Under the pieces are notes generated by a model. That model worked only from the letters and a program-made list of their open reading frames with translations. It had not been told where the DNA came from and did no database searches. DNA of 64,000 bases from Pagrus major (lineage: Eukaryota > Chordata > Actinopteri > Spariformes > Sparidae): NCBI RefSeq assembly GCF_040436345.1, contig NC_133237.1:24991749-25055748 (forward strand), given 5' to 3'. Within the stretch, counting starts at the first letter, position 1, and each line of letters begins with the position of its first letter. Positions 14,518-26,420 of the stretch are shown piece by piece. Made by a program: the position numbers and the translations under genes.

Positions 14518-17164
14518 GCCTGTGTGTGTGAAGTGAATACAAACATACCTGAACAAAACAAGTTAGTGTGAGTTACGCTGGCTCCCGTGCACTTAATATT
14601 CCTCCCATATGTTTCTGGGTTTTCCTGTTGCTATTGTTAAGCACACACTCTGACACACATGCTTCTCACCCGAATGTCTGCTTCCTGTCAGACCATTTTG
14701 ACGAACTTGTACGCGCTCAACCTCGCTCCCTGACGAGCCAACGTCAGCTTCTATCCACCGTGTGAGGCGTTGCTAAAAGCCTCTCATGGTGCTTCTTTAA
14801 CATTCAAATTCACTGAGCGATGATCCTCGGCGATGACTTTAATACTGCATGGGACCCTCTTTTAAAAAATTAAGCATGCAATTGCATACACACACATATA
14901 CCGGCCTTCAACGAGTGTGACACCAAGAAAAAAACACATCCCCCACATCATCACACGGAGAGCACATAGAGGAGACATAGACGGTTCCCCTTGACTGCTT
15001 AAATCCACTTCATTCTTATTCTAGTTCCCCCCAGGGGCAGACTTATGTAACTAAAGTGCTCGCTGTTTCACATGAAGAGATGAATAATCAAACAGTCAGC
15101 CGTGGCTGGCTTGCACTGACCGAGTCAGTGGGAGGAGCTCGGAGAAAACGACCATTTTTAACATCTTCCCTCTCCGGTATCAGAGCCACCGAGGTTTTAG
15201 CCTGCAGTGGTGCGTCCATGTGTGTGCGAGGGGCACGTGGATGCTTCCCTGCATTATGAAGTACGCCGTAGCGCGTGTGAGTGACAGAAAACGTGTGTCT
15301 GTGTTGATTAGCGTCCGTAGCATGCACACTAGCTGCTGCTGCCACCTCCAGGCCTCAGAGGAGACTGCTGAAAGACGAGTCCCCCAACAGTGCTGCATAG
15401 TCAGCTTGTTCGGTGTATCAGGTCAAACTGTATTCTGTTTGCCCTGACTGTAAAGCGACGCATATTAATTCTGCTCGTGGGGTGCAGCCAGGTTTGCAAA
15501 TAGATACCCTGCACACACACACACACATCTGCTCCCTCTCCTGATGGGAGAGCTCTCCATGGTGCTGAAGCAGTAGTCAGCCAGGTGCAGGCTGCAGTTG
15601 TCACTGGTGCAGGATGCCACACATACTGGGCCACTCCCCCTCTCCCCTCGGGGCTGCACACAAACCGAGCCCCGGCCCGGGCACGTGAAGGAGATCAAAA
15701 ATCCTGCTTCGGAGCCTCCATCCCCTGCTGACGTCTTATATAACGCCATGCAATGTGACGACTGACCTGGCTCTGTAGTTGCTTTCCTCTGTCTGTCCGT
15801 CCGTGTGTGCAGAGGTAGAGCACACTCTACATATCCGGGGGGGGCGTAGGGAGGAAGTGCAGCTATGGAGGGGTGCCGCACTTCAAACTAGTCCTGCTCG
15901 ATACGGTCAAGAGGAAATCAGATCAGATATTGGATTGCGATGTGTTTCACGATTAGTGGGAATGATCATTTCTGCATCACGTTTTTTATTTTCTCTAGAA
16001 AAATCAATTAAAATCACGATGATGTGACATTTGTTGGGGTTTTTTGTGTGATTTTTTTTCTGCAGCACCCTAAAACTTCACTATACTGCTGTTTTGTCAC
16101 ACGTTTTACTTTTATCAGGACGATGCAGCCTCTGTTTTCCTTTTTCAAACGCTGTTTTTACAGAGTAAGCGTGCTTCATTAATCTTCTCCTCAGCCCCAC
16201 AGACAGCAGCGACTACAGCTGATTGAACGCTCGGTGTCCCTCCCCTTTAAGGGACTCTAGCGTCTCTGTGTCCTTAGCGCTGGCCATGAAAATGATTGGT
16301 TCCTCCTCACACGCCCCCCTCTCATTGCCTAGACAACATTGATCCCCAGTCCAATTACCAGGAAAGGAACAGAAAAGGCTGCTGCTATAATGCAAAATGT
16401 AGATCATTATGACAGGGGAGCGACCGTCCAGATACCGGCCTCTGGTCCGGCTACATACGAGCTACATGTGCATGCCAACTCACGCCCCGCCCTCCACCTG
16501 AAGCTAACCAATCCCAGTGTCTATCCTGTGCTGTCACCGAGGCTGTTCACCCAGCATGAAGAAAGACAACATGGATGTTTTTTGCACATTCCTGAGGGGA
16601 ATCTTTTTTCAAAAGCTGTGATCTCCTCCAGGAAGAAAAAGATCAAATTAAATTAGACGCCCCAGAAGAGCCACAGTTAGCAGGCTTTTTTACCCATAAT
16701 TCAGCAGGGAAGCGTTCGTCTGGCTTCAAATTAAACGAGTACACTCCTCTGGTAGGTTTGCATCATATTTCACCCCACAGAACCAGGGACAGCCACCTCA
16801 GCATCCGCTACACACTCCACACCAAGAACTGCGTTTGTCATCTTTCTTTCCAGATACAAACACTATAAACCAGAACAGAATATATTAGCTGGAGCAGGTC
16901 GAGCGTTATTTAGGTAGAAATCAAATATATTATCAGGGATTTGAGGTTTATATTTATCTAAATGTTTTATGTGATGGTGAAAGAGTCCATTCTGGATATG
17001 AAAATGTACTCTCACAGGGCTCGAGGGTGTGATCTGTCAAGTGCAACTAAATGTTTTCACCGGTAGCACCAACTGGGGATGTAGACAGCTGCCTCTGAAC
17101 GAATACTAGAGATTATTTTATGAGTTTATAGAAGGATTTTATGTACATCGCTTTCAATTATCTT

Positions 17165-17590
17165 TAGAAATTAGGGGTAGACCGATACCAGGGGCCGACA
17201 TTCAGCATTTTGGGATTATCAGTAAAATGTGCTACTTTGGCTCCGATTGCAATATCCTCTCACACGCTGTCCCGCCCACAATGTCACAATTAATAGCCGA
17301 TAAACACTGAATAATCTCAATCTGCAAAGTAACCAGTAAGGTAGGTATAGCTATAAAGTAGCAGGAAATGGAAATACTCAAGTAAAGTAGCTGAAAATTG
17401 TTCCTAAGACGTACTTGAGTAAACTGTACTTCATTCCACACCTGAGATTCAGACACAAAGAGTTTAATTTTTACAGCAAATGAAAATCAGCCCCGAATAT
17501 CAGTTTCCAGTCTCCTTGATTTCTAATAAACGATGTCATTATCGCCCTGAAAAAGCCATATCAGTCGACCCAGATGAGAAATTTAATTAA
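17165..17590. repeat. degraded composite dispersed repeat
   Basis: It begins gtagaccgataccaggggccgac..., contains aaatactcaagtaaagtagc and ttgagtaaactgtacttc (the same family as 3838-4200, inverted) and ends in another gccgata-like segment. No coding potential. Confidence 0.35.
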
Positions 17591-18515
17591 ACCGTATATT
17601 TGGTCCACCTAAATTATGTGCCGGTGTCTCCGTCAGTGTAAAAGGTCTCCTGCTCTCCTCAAACATCCAAAATAAGCTCCTTGACTGAAATGGAGGCCCC
17701 CTCTCAGAGAAGCACAGAAGAAGAAGTGATGAGGTTGGAGAATAATCTGACAAAGAGGGATCAGAGCTCACTGAGACAGAGTGTGGAGGACAGATAGAGC
17801 CTGAAACTTGAGAGCCACTGAGCTCACCGTCATTTGTATGCTCGGCACACTGCGCTCGGTGCAGGGACCCTCTCCGTCCTGTTTACACTCTCGCAAACAC
17901 AGTTATTTATTCTGCTCTAATTCGAGCCCCTTCACGCAGGCTGGGAGCGACGGCATGACTTTCCTGCTCGGGGGTCCCCGTAGCACTGCAGCAGCACCCG
18001 GGTTCCCCCTTCTCCCACCCCCCACCCCGACACCCGAGGGGGGGTGGGGGGTGATTAAACACTGCATCCAAATGGGCGCCAAGAGCCAGAAGACTCTGTC
18101 AGCAGGTCACCTCTGTAAACACACACCCTGATCACAGCACACACACACGCACACACACACTCAGCTGCAGGGATGGATGTGCAGGACTAAGCAGAATCTG
18201 TGGAGGCACATTTAACCCTCTTGTCACCGAGCTGTGAGGGCCTGAATGTAAAAACATCCACACATGAGTTCATCTTCAGAGGTTTAGGCTCACTGTGGTA
18301 ATAGTGATGATGATGACAATGATGATGATGATGATGATGTTATGGCAATGATGCTGCAGCTGGTACCCGAAGACAAAATGATGTACAGCACCAACACACA
18401 GCGTATGGCCTTGCATCACACATCAGCTTTTGATTATGATGAGACATAAGAATCCCAGCAGGTCTGCAGCAGATGGATAAACGCCCTCGCTCATCACCAG
18501 TGTGACCCTCCTTAC

Positions 18516-18570
18516 CTGTGTCAAAGTGGGAGCTGAAGGCAAAACTGGGATTGAAAAACGCCGACGACAT
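18516..18570 (-). CDS. aatk: aatk (LMTK1) exon 1: N-terminal coding exon
   Basis: The minus strand reads ATG TCG TCG GCG then codons giving MSSAFFNPSFAFSSHFDT and a leftover G before donor gtaagg. This N-terminus (MSS.FFNPSFAFSSHFD) is characteristic of vertebrate AATK, and the split codon G|AT joins exon 2 at 2989 in frame to give ...HFDTDGAPLSEL. An in-frame upstream ATG nine codons earlier (18595-18597) would add MLFALHVIV; I prefer the inner ATG because it matches the family start. The gene is read leftward, away from the peptide cluster. Confidence 0.9.
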
Positions 18571-19338
18571 GACAATCACATGTAGGGCAAAGAGCATCCT
18601 CCTCGCTGCGGTGTGAGAAAGACAGGAAAGAGCCTGAACACGAAGAGGTCAAGAATAAAATCCCCGACTCAGGTGCGTTTCACATTCAAGTAACCTGTGA
18701 TAGGAGCAGAGATGCGCAGCATTTTATTCCACCTCACAGAGAGACCCCCGAAGATCCTGCTCCACCTTCAGCTCGAACAGATCCGGAGACAGATGTTGAC
18801 ATTTCACCACATCTGTTTGTCCTGTTTGACAACAACAATCCCGTGTCGCGCGCTGCTCTGCTCTGCTCTGCTCGGGGGATGAATCCGCTATTCACACCAA
18901 ATCTGCACACTGAAAAATCTTGACCGCTCCAAACAGCTGATGATTTCCCATTTCTGTTCCTTTTTTTTCAGAATAAAAGCACCTGGCTGCTCTTTGTGCC
19001 GTGTGACACGTAAAAAGGTCGTTTGTTCAGGGGGACGAGGAGCCGGTTCGTGCTTTTTGTGTTTTTTTTTTTAGAAAGATGCGTCGGTCAGCGATGCGCA
19101 TTTGGGTTTCAGCTTCGTTACAGAGAGAATGAGCGACATCTTGCACCAGAGTCAAGCATCGTAAAGCATTCAAGTACTTCCTTTTACGGCTTTTCAAAAT
19201 AAAACGTATATAGCAGCAGATTTCGTGGTGTGCTTTTACTTTGTAGAGCGCATCGCGTCGCGCTTCGGCTTCCTCTGGCGCACTTGACGCAAACACGATC
19301 CCCCCCAAATGGTGATCGTGCGCGCGCGCGCGCTCTCC

Positions 19339-19400
<62 letters not shown>
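18571..19400 (-). promoter_or_regulatory. aatk: presumed aatk 5' UTR and promoter region
   Basis: The sequence immediately upstream of the first coding exon is locally richer in C and G than the rest. It has CG-containing stretches around 19230-19335, a CTGCT repeat near 18850 and a CGCGCG tract at about 19320. No TATA box is evident. The transcription start cannot be fixed from sequence alone. Confidence 0.35.

Positions 19401-19402
<2 letters not shown>
19340..19402. repeat. (GT)n microsatellite
   Basis: Long GT run preceded by a CGCGCG tract, giving about 80 bp of alternating purine-pyrimidine with potential to form Z-DNA. Confidence 0.95.
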
Positions 19403-19403
<1 letters not shown>

Positions 19404-20580
19404 TGTTTGGAGGTGGTTTTGGAGATGACGTTTTACTGAAGTGCTTCCATATGCTTCAACTGGGGGCACATGAGTGTAGCTCATACCTTCTGTCCTGACA
19501 TCCCATCAGGTCTGTCGGGGTGGGGGGGACCACCGGGCTCCGTAGACAGGCCGGCCCACAAACAGCCGAACTACAGGGCAACAGCGTGGTCGGCTTCAGA
19601 GGCTGCAGAGAACCGGGCCAATGCTGAGGACATCGGGTCAGATTGTTCTGTCACTGTTCAAAACCACACACGCTTATTTGTAAGTTCATTGTTGATGCGT
19701 AATGGGAGAGACGTGCAGCTCGACCTCTGTGGAGGAAGGTAGCTTCTGGTCAGGTGACTGGCAGACGCGGGAAAACTCAACCGAGCGACTAGTGGACAGG
19801 TGAGGAATGACAGGCACGTCACCATGACAGAAGGGGCTGATGGAAAGTGTGTCATTACTACCAAAGAAAGAAAGAAATAAAGACAGACAGACACACAGAT
19901 ACTTTAAATGGGCCAGTGTTTTTATGGCGGAGGGCTGAGGATGGATTGAGGAAAAGATGCGCCCGAATCCACAAAACAATGAAAGTTCCTTGTCGTGGCT
20001 TTAATAGAAATTAAAACAAAATGCAACTTGACATGCAGCAGTAGTTGGTAATATTCCTGTGACCCACACGAAGGCCGGCTGGGTCAGCGACTCAGACGCG
20101 TCCTTAACTCTGTAAGGACACTCCCACACGGAAATTAAAAGCCTGCATCTCCCCTCCAGGTAGTTAAAACTGAGGAAGCCTCTTGGATGAGATGTGAAAC
20201 ATCTTCAAGAAACTGAAATAAGCCCAGTTGCTGACGATACAGCACTTAGTATTCCTGTGAGTCGTATATCCACCTGATAGGCCAGCTCTACACCTGCTGG
20301 AATCTGATTGGCCTTTTGTTCGAGCATTCTCTACACAGTCAGTGTGGATGATTTTAATCTATAAATTGATTGTATGTGCGCATTTACAAATGCATAAATT
20401 TGCAGGTTTGAGTTCAAACACTGCTGATTTTAACATGTGGGTCATTTTTGTGAGTATAAAACATTCAAGTTTCACCTTTTCTGAGCTGTTTGTGAGCACG
20501 TCTGCACTCTCCACACAGAAATCACCTTAAACCACGGCTGTACTGCTCATGCTCATCCTCCTCCCCCATCCCTGTCCCTA
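19403..20580. other. intergenic region between aatk and the peptide cluster
   Basis: I see no gene. Around 20170-20240 is a fragment reading cctcttggatgagatgtgaa then acatcttcaagaaactgaaa, a phrase common in dispersed teleost retroelement remnants. Confidence 0.5.
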
Positions 20581-20636
<56 letters not shown>

Positions 20637-20849
20637 TGCGATGGACAGTCTTTTGAGACTATTTTTGGTCTGGTTATTGGTCCCTGATTCCAGGTTGGTG
20701 CCCCATTTTTATTTCTTTAACTTTAATAATTATTATTAATAATTATTAATTTATATTAACCACACAATTCCCAACATCATCAATAATATAACAAGCATAT
20801 ATTCACTTAAATAACACCACAAAACAGAGATGGTCTTTTGTAATGCAGC

Positions 20850-20855
20850 TTTATT
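20850..20855 (-). terminator. polyadenylation signal of gene L
   Basis: AATAAA on the minus strand, about 170 nt after the gene L stop codon. The same position is conserved in the other cluster genes. Confidence 0.7.
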
Positions 20856-21024
20856 CAGCAGGATAGTTTTCACTATCAAGCAATTTTACATTTTTCAACA
20901 TCAATTGGAGCTGTGACTAAAATCACTACATCTCAAAGGCTTCATGTTTACTCATCCAATTATTTCTTGCTTTGCAAAGCGCAAAGATATAGTTCAAACT
21001 ATATCTTCAAAATCAAGAACAGAC

Positions 21025-23389
21025 TCAGTCTTGATAGTATCGAATCAATTTATCTTCGGCCACTTCATCTTGGGATGTTCCCCCACTGTTTGCATAACAA
21101 GATAGAGACGGGGGAAAGAGAGAGGAATCAGTTAGTCAAATCAACAGAGGTCGATCAACAGAATCGTAAATGACGAATATTTTAATAATTGAATAATTTG
21201 CAATAATTTTTGGAGCAAAAACTGACAAAAATTCGCTGATTCTAGCTTCTGAAATGTGTCGACCTCCTTCTTTACCCTCTATTATATCACCGTGAATTTA
21301 AATGGGTTGGACAAAATAAGGTACTTGAAGACATCAACCTGGGATCTGGTTAATACTGATGGTTGCTGTGTTTGATAGGTTTGAGACATTTCAGTCTTTT
21401 TATTTCTTTTTTATTTGTCTGTTTGAAATCAACAGAAAATATTCAGTAATACTTACAATCTCCTGCAGTTACTCACTAAAGGGACAAAAAGCAGAAAATA
21501 AGATGAATAAACATTAGTATATCATTATCATATTTGAAAATCTTTGGATTTAAAACATTAATGATGCTCTCTTTACTTAGTTTTATGTTTATTATCTGAG
21601 GTGCCAGGACTAAATAACAGATTTGAGCTAAACACAGAACTAAGTGAAGTTGTATGTAGTAAGTTAGTACAGTCAAGTGTGATTTGTTGATCACAGACTA
21701 AAGGAGCCTGCTGTTTGTGTAAATCAGAGGTCAATTTGTTAACATCAACTCAGTATGTATGAAAGCTTGTGACTTACAGCATCGCTGCCTGTTCCTGCTA
21801 GCAGGCATTCTATACCAAGATAGAGAAGGGGGAAAGAGAGAGGAATCAGTTAGTCAAATTATCAGCAGAGGTCGATCAACAGAATCTTAAATGACAAATA
21901 TTCTAATAATTTAATAATTTTGCAATAATTTTTGGAGCATAAACTGACAAAAATTCACTGATTCCAGCTTCTGAAATGTGTCGGCTTGCTTCTTTACCCT
22001 CTATTATATCATCGTGAATTTATCATCAGCCAACTCAAGTTCGACCACCACATTAACCACATCACCAGGACCGCCTTCTTTCACCTCAAGAACATCACCC
22101 GTCTCCACCCCTCACTCACCTTCTCTGCTGCCGAAACCCTGATCCATGCTTTTATAACATCCAGACTAGATTACTGCAACAGCATCCTATACGGCTCATC
22201 ATCCAAAGTCCTCAATAAACTCCAATACATTCAGAACTCCGCTGCCCGCCTGCTCACCCACACCCGCTCCCGAGAACACATCACCCCTGTCCTCCAAAAA
22301 CTGCACTGGCTCCCCATCTCACACCGCATACAATTCAAAATCCTCCTGCTCACCTACAAATCACTTAACAACCTGGCCCCAACCTACCTCACAGACCTGC
22401 TCCACCACTACACCCCCTCCCGTGCCCTCCGATCCTCAGAGGGAAATCTCCTTGCCCTACCCCCTTGGACCAAGCACCGAATTTGGGGGGACAGAGCCTT
22501 CTCCGTTGCCGCCCCCACCCTCTGGACTTCACTCCCCAAACCCATCAGAGACTGTACAGACCCCCACACCTTCAAATCACTCCTAAAAACACACCTTTTT
22601 AAACTGGCTTTTAATCTGTAAATTAAATAAATATGTCTAATTTTCTGTTCTTTTATCCTCTTCTCATGTTATGTCTTTTTTTTGTGTGTGTATCTTAATT
22701 GTGTGTTACTCCACATTGTTCTATATTTTAATTGTGTTGATATTTTTATGTAAGCGTCTTTGAGCACCTGTAAAGGTGCGTTATAAAGAAAATGTATTAT
22801 TATTATTATTAAATTGGTTCGACAAAATAAGGTACTTGAAGACATCAACTTGGGATCTGGTTAATACTGATGCTTGCTATGTTTGATAGGTTTGAGGCAT
22901 TTCACAAAGTCTTTTTATTTCTTTTTTAATTGTCTGTTTGAAATCAACAGAAAATATTCAGCATTACTTACCTCAAGCATCTGGACACTAAAGGGACAAA
23001 AAGCGCAAAATAAGATAAATAAACATTAGTATAATATTATCACATTTGAAAATCTTTGCATTTAGAACATTAATGATGCTCTCTTTACTTAGTTTTATGT
23101 TTATTATCTGAGATGTCAGGACTAAATAACAGATTTTAGCTAAACACAGAACTAAATGAAGTTGTATGAAGTAAGTTAGTACAGTCAAGCGTGATTTGTT
23201 GATCACAGACTAAAGGAGCCTGCTGTTTGTGTAAATCAGAGGTCAATCTGTTAACATCAACTCAGTATGTATGAAAGTTTGTGACTTACTGCATCGTCGC
23301 GGAAAGACCGGACCTGTTCCCTGGCTCTCCCCGGGTTCAGCCATGAAGACGACCAGCGTCAACACCAGAAAGATCATAACACACTTCAT
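21025..23389 (-). CDS. gene L: piscidin-type signal peptide plus one C-x3-C hairpin (75 aa, five coding exons)
   Basis: Predicted secreted cationic defence peptide precursor. Exons: signal 23389-23290; A1 22987-22972; B 21809-21778; A2 21475-21457; last 21085-21025. All junctions are GT/AG with GTAAGT donors, and the total of 228 nt is in frame. The first 22 residues (MKC...MAEPGES) resemble piscidin/pleurocidin signal peptides. The mature part starts QGTGPVFPRR, then CMSRC, an 11-residue loop LRMPASRNRQR, then CLSNC and RRFGG. Nine arginines make it strongly cationic. The tail TSQDEVAEDKLIRYYQD is acidic, as in AMP propieces; RRFG could be an amidation site. Spacing C-x3-C-x11-C-x3-C fits an alpha-hairpinin-like fold. 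The first Cys of each motif ends one exon and the second lies in the next. A LINE fragment sits in the A1-B intron. Function is inferred; I do not know a described family with this architecture. Confidence 0.75.
22019..22812 (+). mobile_element. 5'-truncated L2-type LINE fragment in the gene L intron
   Basis: About 200 open codons encode the C-terminal part of a non-LTR reverse transcriptase, with motifs FHLKNITRL, ITSRLDYCNS, QNSAARLLT, HWLPISHRI, TYKSLN and SRALRSS. The frame stops at 22621 and is followed by a 3' tail with ttgagcacctgtaaaggtgc, cgttataaag and an ATT repeat. It interrupts cgtgaattt|aaatgggttgg, which is intact in the other units. It lies antisense to gene L, has no catalytic domain and cannot be autonomous. 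Confidence 0.85.
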
Positions 23390-23444
23390 CCTGAGGAACA
23401 AATCACAGTGGCCACATCCAGAATCATTCACTGCCTTCACTCAC

Positions 23445-23640
23445 CAGTGTCAAAGCTCATCACAACTCATCTAAAAGACTTTGCATTTATTAAAGTAACA
23501 TCAGGATTAAATTGACTTCTCACCTTTCCACAGATCGTTTGTCAGAACCAAAAAAAAACTGGTGTCACAGACAGCAAAGTGAGCACTGTGAGATCTAGAG
23601 GTGATGTGGTGAGCAGTCGTGAGTTACCCGTCTCTTTATA
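23445..23640 (-). promoter_or_regulatory. gene L core promoter and 5' UTR exons
   Basis: TATAAAG lies on the minus strand at 23634-23640, so transcription should start near 23606. A first non-coding exon ends GTGGAAAG|gtgaga at 23524. A possible 26-nt second exon at 23470-23445 follows cttttag and ends before gtgagtg; it starts with ATG and encodes only MSCDEL then stop. TTTTGCAAT at 23691-23699, upstream of the TATA box, fits a C/EBP consensus. The arrangement is conserved in genes M and R. Confidence 0.6.
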
Positions 23641-23820
23641 AGGCTGGAGATGGAGTAATCTTATCCAGTCATTCTGTATTTCTCAATGTGTTTTGCAATT
23701 CTCTGTTTTTCCATTGACTGTGATAATGATGAAAGATATGAATAGTGCAATTTCTTTTACAATTTCCCTAACGAGACCACGCCACATTTTAACATTAAGG
23801 TAGTTCATTTAAATTGGTAG

Positions 23821-24160
23821 AAGATTTTGGGAGGATAGGAAAAGGGGGGTCAGGGTTGTTGGATGAAGGAAGGGGGGGTTCGAGGTTGGTGGATGAAGGA
23901 AAGGAGGTGTGAGTAGCGCTGCAGATTGGCTGGACCGTCTAGGAACCAGGGAGGTTGAGACTCAGAATGGGGGTACGTCTCGATGGGCGCACGTCTTGGT
24001 CGGCGTGGCTTCATTGTCCCCCCTGTGGTTCCTGTGCTGGAATGGCCTGGGTCCCTGTTCTGGAGGTTCTTCTTGCCGTGGGATGGCGATGTCGAAGGCT
24101 GGGCTGTCGGTGATCCTGTGAGAGAGGATAGTGGAGAAGGAGAGGGTCTGGGGGGACAGG
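23821..24160. repeat. G-rich block upstream of gene L (copy 1 of 3)
   Basis: About 330 bp with ggaaaaggggggtcagggtt, ggttgagactcagaatgggg and tggcttcattgtcccccctg. Near-identical copies lie at 34965-35290 and 40955-41280, always 200-500 bp upstream of a cluster-gene TATA box. Open frames in it differ between copies and give no recognisable protein. It may be promoter-proximal sequence or the remnant of a mobile element. Confidence 0.6.
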
Positions 24161-24220
24161 GTTTTTTACAAGCACATGTAAATTACACCACAAAACAGAG
24201 ATGGTCTTTTGTAATGCAGC

Positions 24221-24935
24221 TTTATTCAGCAGGATAGTTTTCACTATCAAGCGATTTTACATTTTTCAACATCAATTGGAGCTGTGACTAAAATCACTAC
24301 ATCTCAAAGGCTGCATGTTTACTCATCCAGTTATTTCTTGCTTTGCAAAGCACAAAGATATAGCTCAAACTATATCTTCAAAATCAAGAACAGACTCAGT
24401 CTTGATAGTATCGCCTCAATTTATCGTCAGCCACTTCATCTACGGTTCTTTCAATCTTCAAATTATCAACAGAGGTCGATCAACAGAATCATAAATGACA
24501 AATATTTTAATAATTGCAATAATTTTTGGAGCAAAAACTGACAAAAATTCACTGATTCTAGCGTCTGAAATGTGTCGACTTGCTTCTTTACCTTCTATTA
24601 TGTCATCAAGAATTAAATGGGTTGGGCAAAATAAGGTACTTGAAGACATCAACTTGGGATCTGGTTAATACTGATGCTTGCTATGTTTGATAGGTTTGAG
24701 GCATTTCACAAAGTCTTTTTATTTCTTTTTTATTTGTCTGTTTGAAATCAACAGAAAATATTCAGTAATACTTACGGTTGAGCTTGAGGTCCTGAAGGGA
24801 CAAAAAGATGAAAATGAGATAAATAAACATTAGTATACTATTATAACATTCGCAAAAATATTTGCATTTAGAACATTAATGACGCTCTCTTTACTTAGTT
24901 TGGGTTTATTAGCTGAGATGCCAGGACAGAACATT
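24221..24935 (-). pseudogene. headless 3' cassette L (A-like exon, last exon and poly(A) signal)
   Basis: This is the 3' end of a fourth cluster gene. It has AATAAA at 24221-24226, a last exon at 24447-24396 reading TVDEVADDKLRRYYQD then TGA, and an A-like exon GACCTCAAGCTCAACC at 24791-24776 between tcccttcag and gtaagt. The exon phases still agree (CC|A). The A-like exon lacks the cysteine codon of all active A exons. Homology to the repeat unit ends near 24930 and no signal exon is found upstream, so it is probably a truncated copy, unless an upstream exon of another type exists. Confidence 0.65.
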
Positions 24936-26037
24936 TACTTTTTTTTTTGTTTGAGCCTCACATGTTTGTAATGACAATGCATGATGTTTCCTAAGAAAGG
25001 AAGTGATTCATCAGTTTTATCAGCAAAAGAAGAACAAGGTATTTCAAAACTCAGGTAAAAAAAATTCAACTTCCTCTTTGTGAAGTTGGAAGAAATATAC
25101 AGTATATAAGTTTATTGTTTTAGTCTTGTAACATAACAGTACATTCTGATATTAAATATAAGCTGGAGACCATCTTGCAATGGCAGGCCCGTAAACATGA
25201 TCACGTTCCGACCCATGACTACTCAGTGGTGATTACTACATTGTCACAGGAGTACTCGGTACTGTCATAACCCGGCTCTTAGGCCATGACAAATACGGGA
25301 TGGACACAATAGATGACTGAGAATTAAATTGTTTATTATGATGAAGCATATAACTGGAAATAAATAACTACAAATGTGGAGTGTGTGAGTCAGTATTATC
25401 AGTAATGCAAATGTGAATGTGTGAGCATTATGAGGTGTGCAGTGTTGTAGCGCGAAAACAAAACCAAAACCAAACAAAGCAAAGGCGTGTGGACGGCAGG
25501 CCCGTAAACATGTTCACGTTCTGACCCATGACTACTCAGTAGTGATTACTACATTGTCACAGGAGTACTCATCACTCACACGGTTGTGATGCTATCGTGT
25601 TGGCAATGTCTGCCCACAGACAGACAGAAAGACAGACAGACACAGACCACATTGTCCCTGTCCAGTGAAAACCACTAATATAAAAAAAATGGCAATTTTT
25701 CATGAGCCAAGAAAAACAGATATGTTTTCAGCATTTGTCAGATGATTCGATGGCTTTCCAAATCATTTGTTTGGCTTAAGAAATAGGAGAATTGTTTCTT
25801 CTCATAAAAGGAGCAGTTCCTTCATTTTTATCGAAAAATTCAAAAACACCAAATTTGCAATTAAGTGGTTTTCACTGGACGTTAATTAAAAGAGTAGACA
25901 CAGCATTGATTGAGAACTCCCCCTGGTTCTGTTCTAAACTTGTCAATTTATGTATTAATGACAAAAAAAAAACCCAAAATCAGTACTGTTATACCAGTAT
26001 GCATGCATAAAATAGCTTATTGAATCGAAATAATCAA

Positions 26038-26039
<2 letters not shown>

Positions 26040-26082
<43 letters not shown>

Positions 26083-26084
26083 TA
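26040..26084. repeat. (TA)n microsatellite
   Basis: Perfect TA run. The homologous place in unit R (43975-44027) also carries a TA tract, of different length. Confidence 0.9.
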
Positions 26085-26251
26085 GATTGGAACTGGGTTA
26101 CACTGACCCGCAACTTAAAATGTGAAAAAGTTAATCACCAACAATGACTTTTGCGGTTTTCTATTTCATAAATTCCACAACCTCACACTATTATAAAGTG
26201 GCCAGTTGTGTCATCTAATGTAATGGTAGCACTGCAGCAGCAGTAAACAGA

Positions 26252-26420
26252 TTTAAAGGTCTTATTTGTAAGAAAAGTAGATTTTTGAGTCTCATTCTCA
26301 ACTCGTCAAATACTGACGCTGGGATTGTAGGTCGAGTTGGCCGCCATCCCAAAGTGTCAGTATTTGATGAGTTGGGAATGAGACTCGAAATAAACTTTTC
26401 TTACAAATAGGACCTTTAAA
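26252..26420. mobile_element. hairpin MITE with long terminal inverted repeats
   Basis: The left arm runs from atttaaaggtcttatttgta to tcgtcaaatactgac. The right arm, gtcagtatttgatgagttgg to aataggacctttaaat, is its reverse complement over roughly 60 bp, around a core of about 40 bp. It has no coding capacity. Copies or fragments lie at 44147-44316, near 27590-27680, at 36765-36850 and at 63450-63560. Confidence 0.75.

Larger units (their letters stand above)
2990..18515 (-). other. aatk: aatk intron 1 (15.5 kb)
   Basis: The intron runs from donor ACACAG|gtaagg at 18516 to acceptor tttgcag before 2989. Content: AC/GT microsatellites, several dispersed fish repeats (listed separately) and otherwise anonymous sequence. 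I found no additional exon, and no miR-338-like hairpin, which in mammals lies in a later aatk intron. The open frames in this stretch are low-complexity or unsupported. Confidence 0.75.

Noticed and set aside
14331-14561. Frames rich in Thr-His or Val-Cys across AC/GT tracts here and elsewhere
   Set aside because: Translations of microsatellites.
2990-18515. miR-338 or other microRNA hairpin in the aatk intron
   Set aside because: Neither miR-338 arm is seen. In mammals it lies in a later intron, beyond this window.
24940-25050. Possible extra exon of headless cassette L (ctttcttag ... acat|gtgagg)
   Set aside because: A good-looking acceptor and donor flank 29 nt, but none of the three frames connects to the A-like and last exons without a stop or phase clash.
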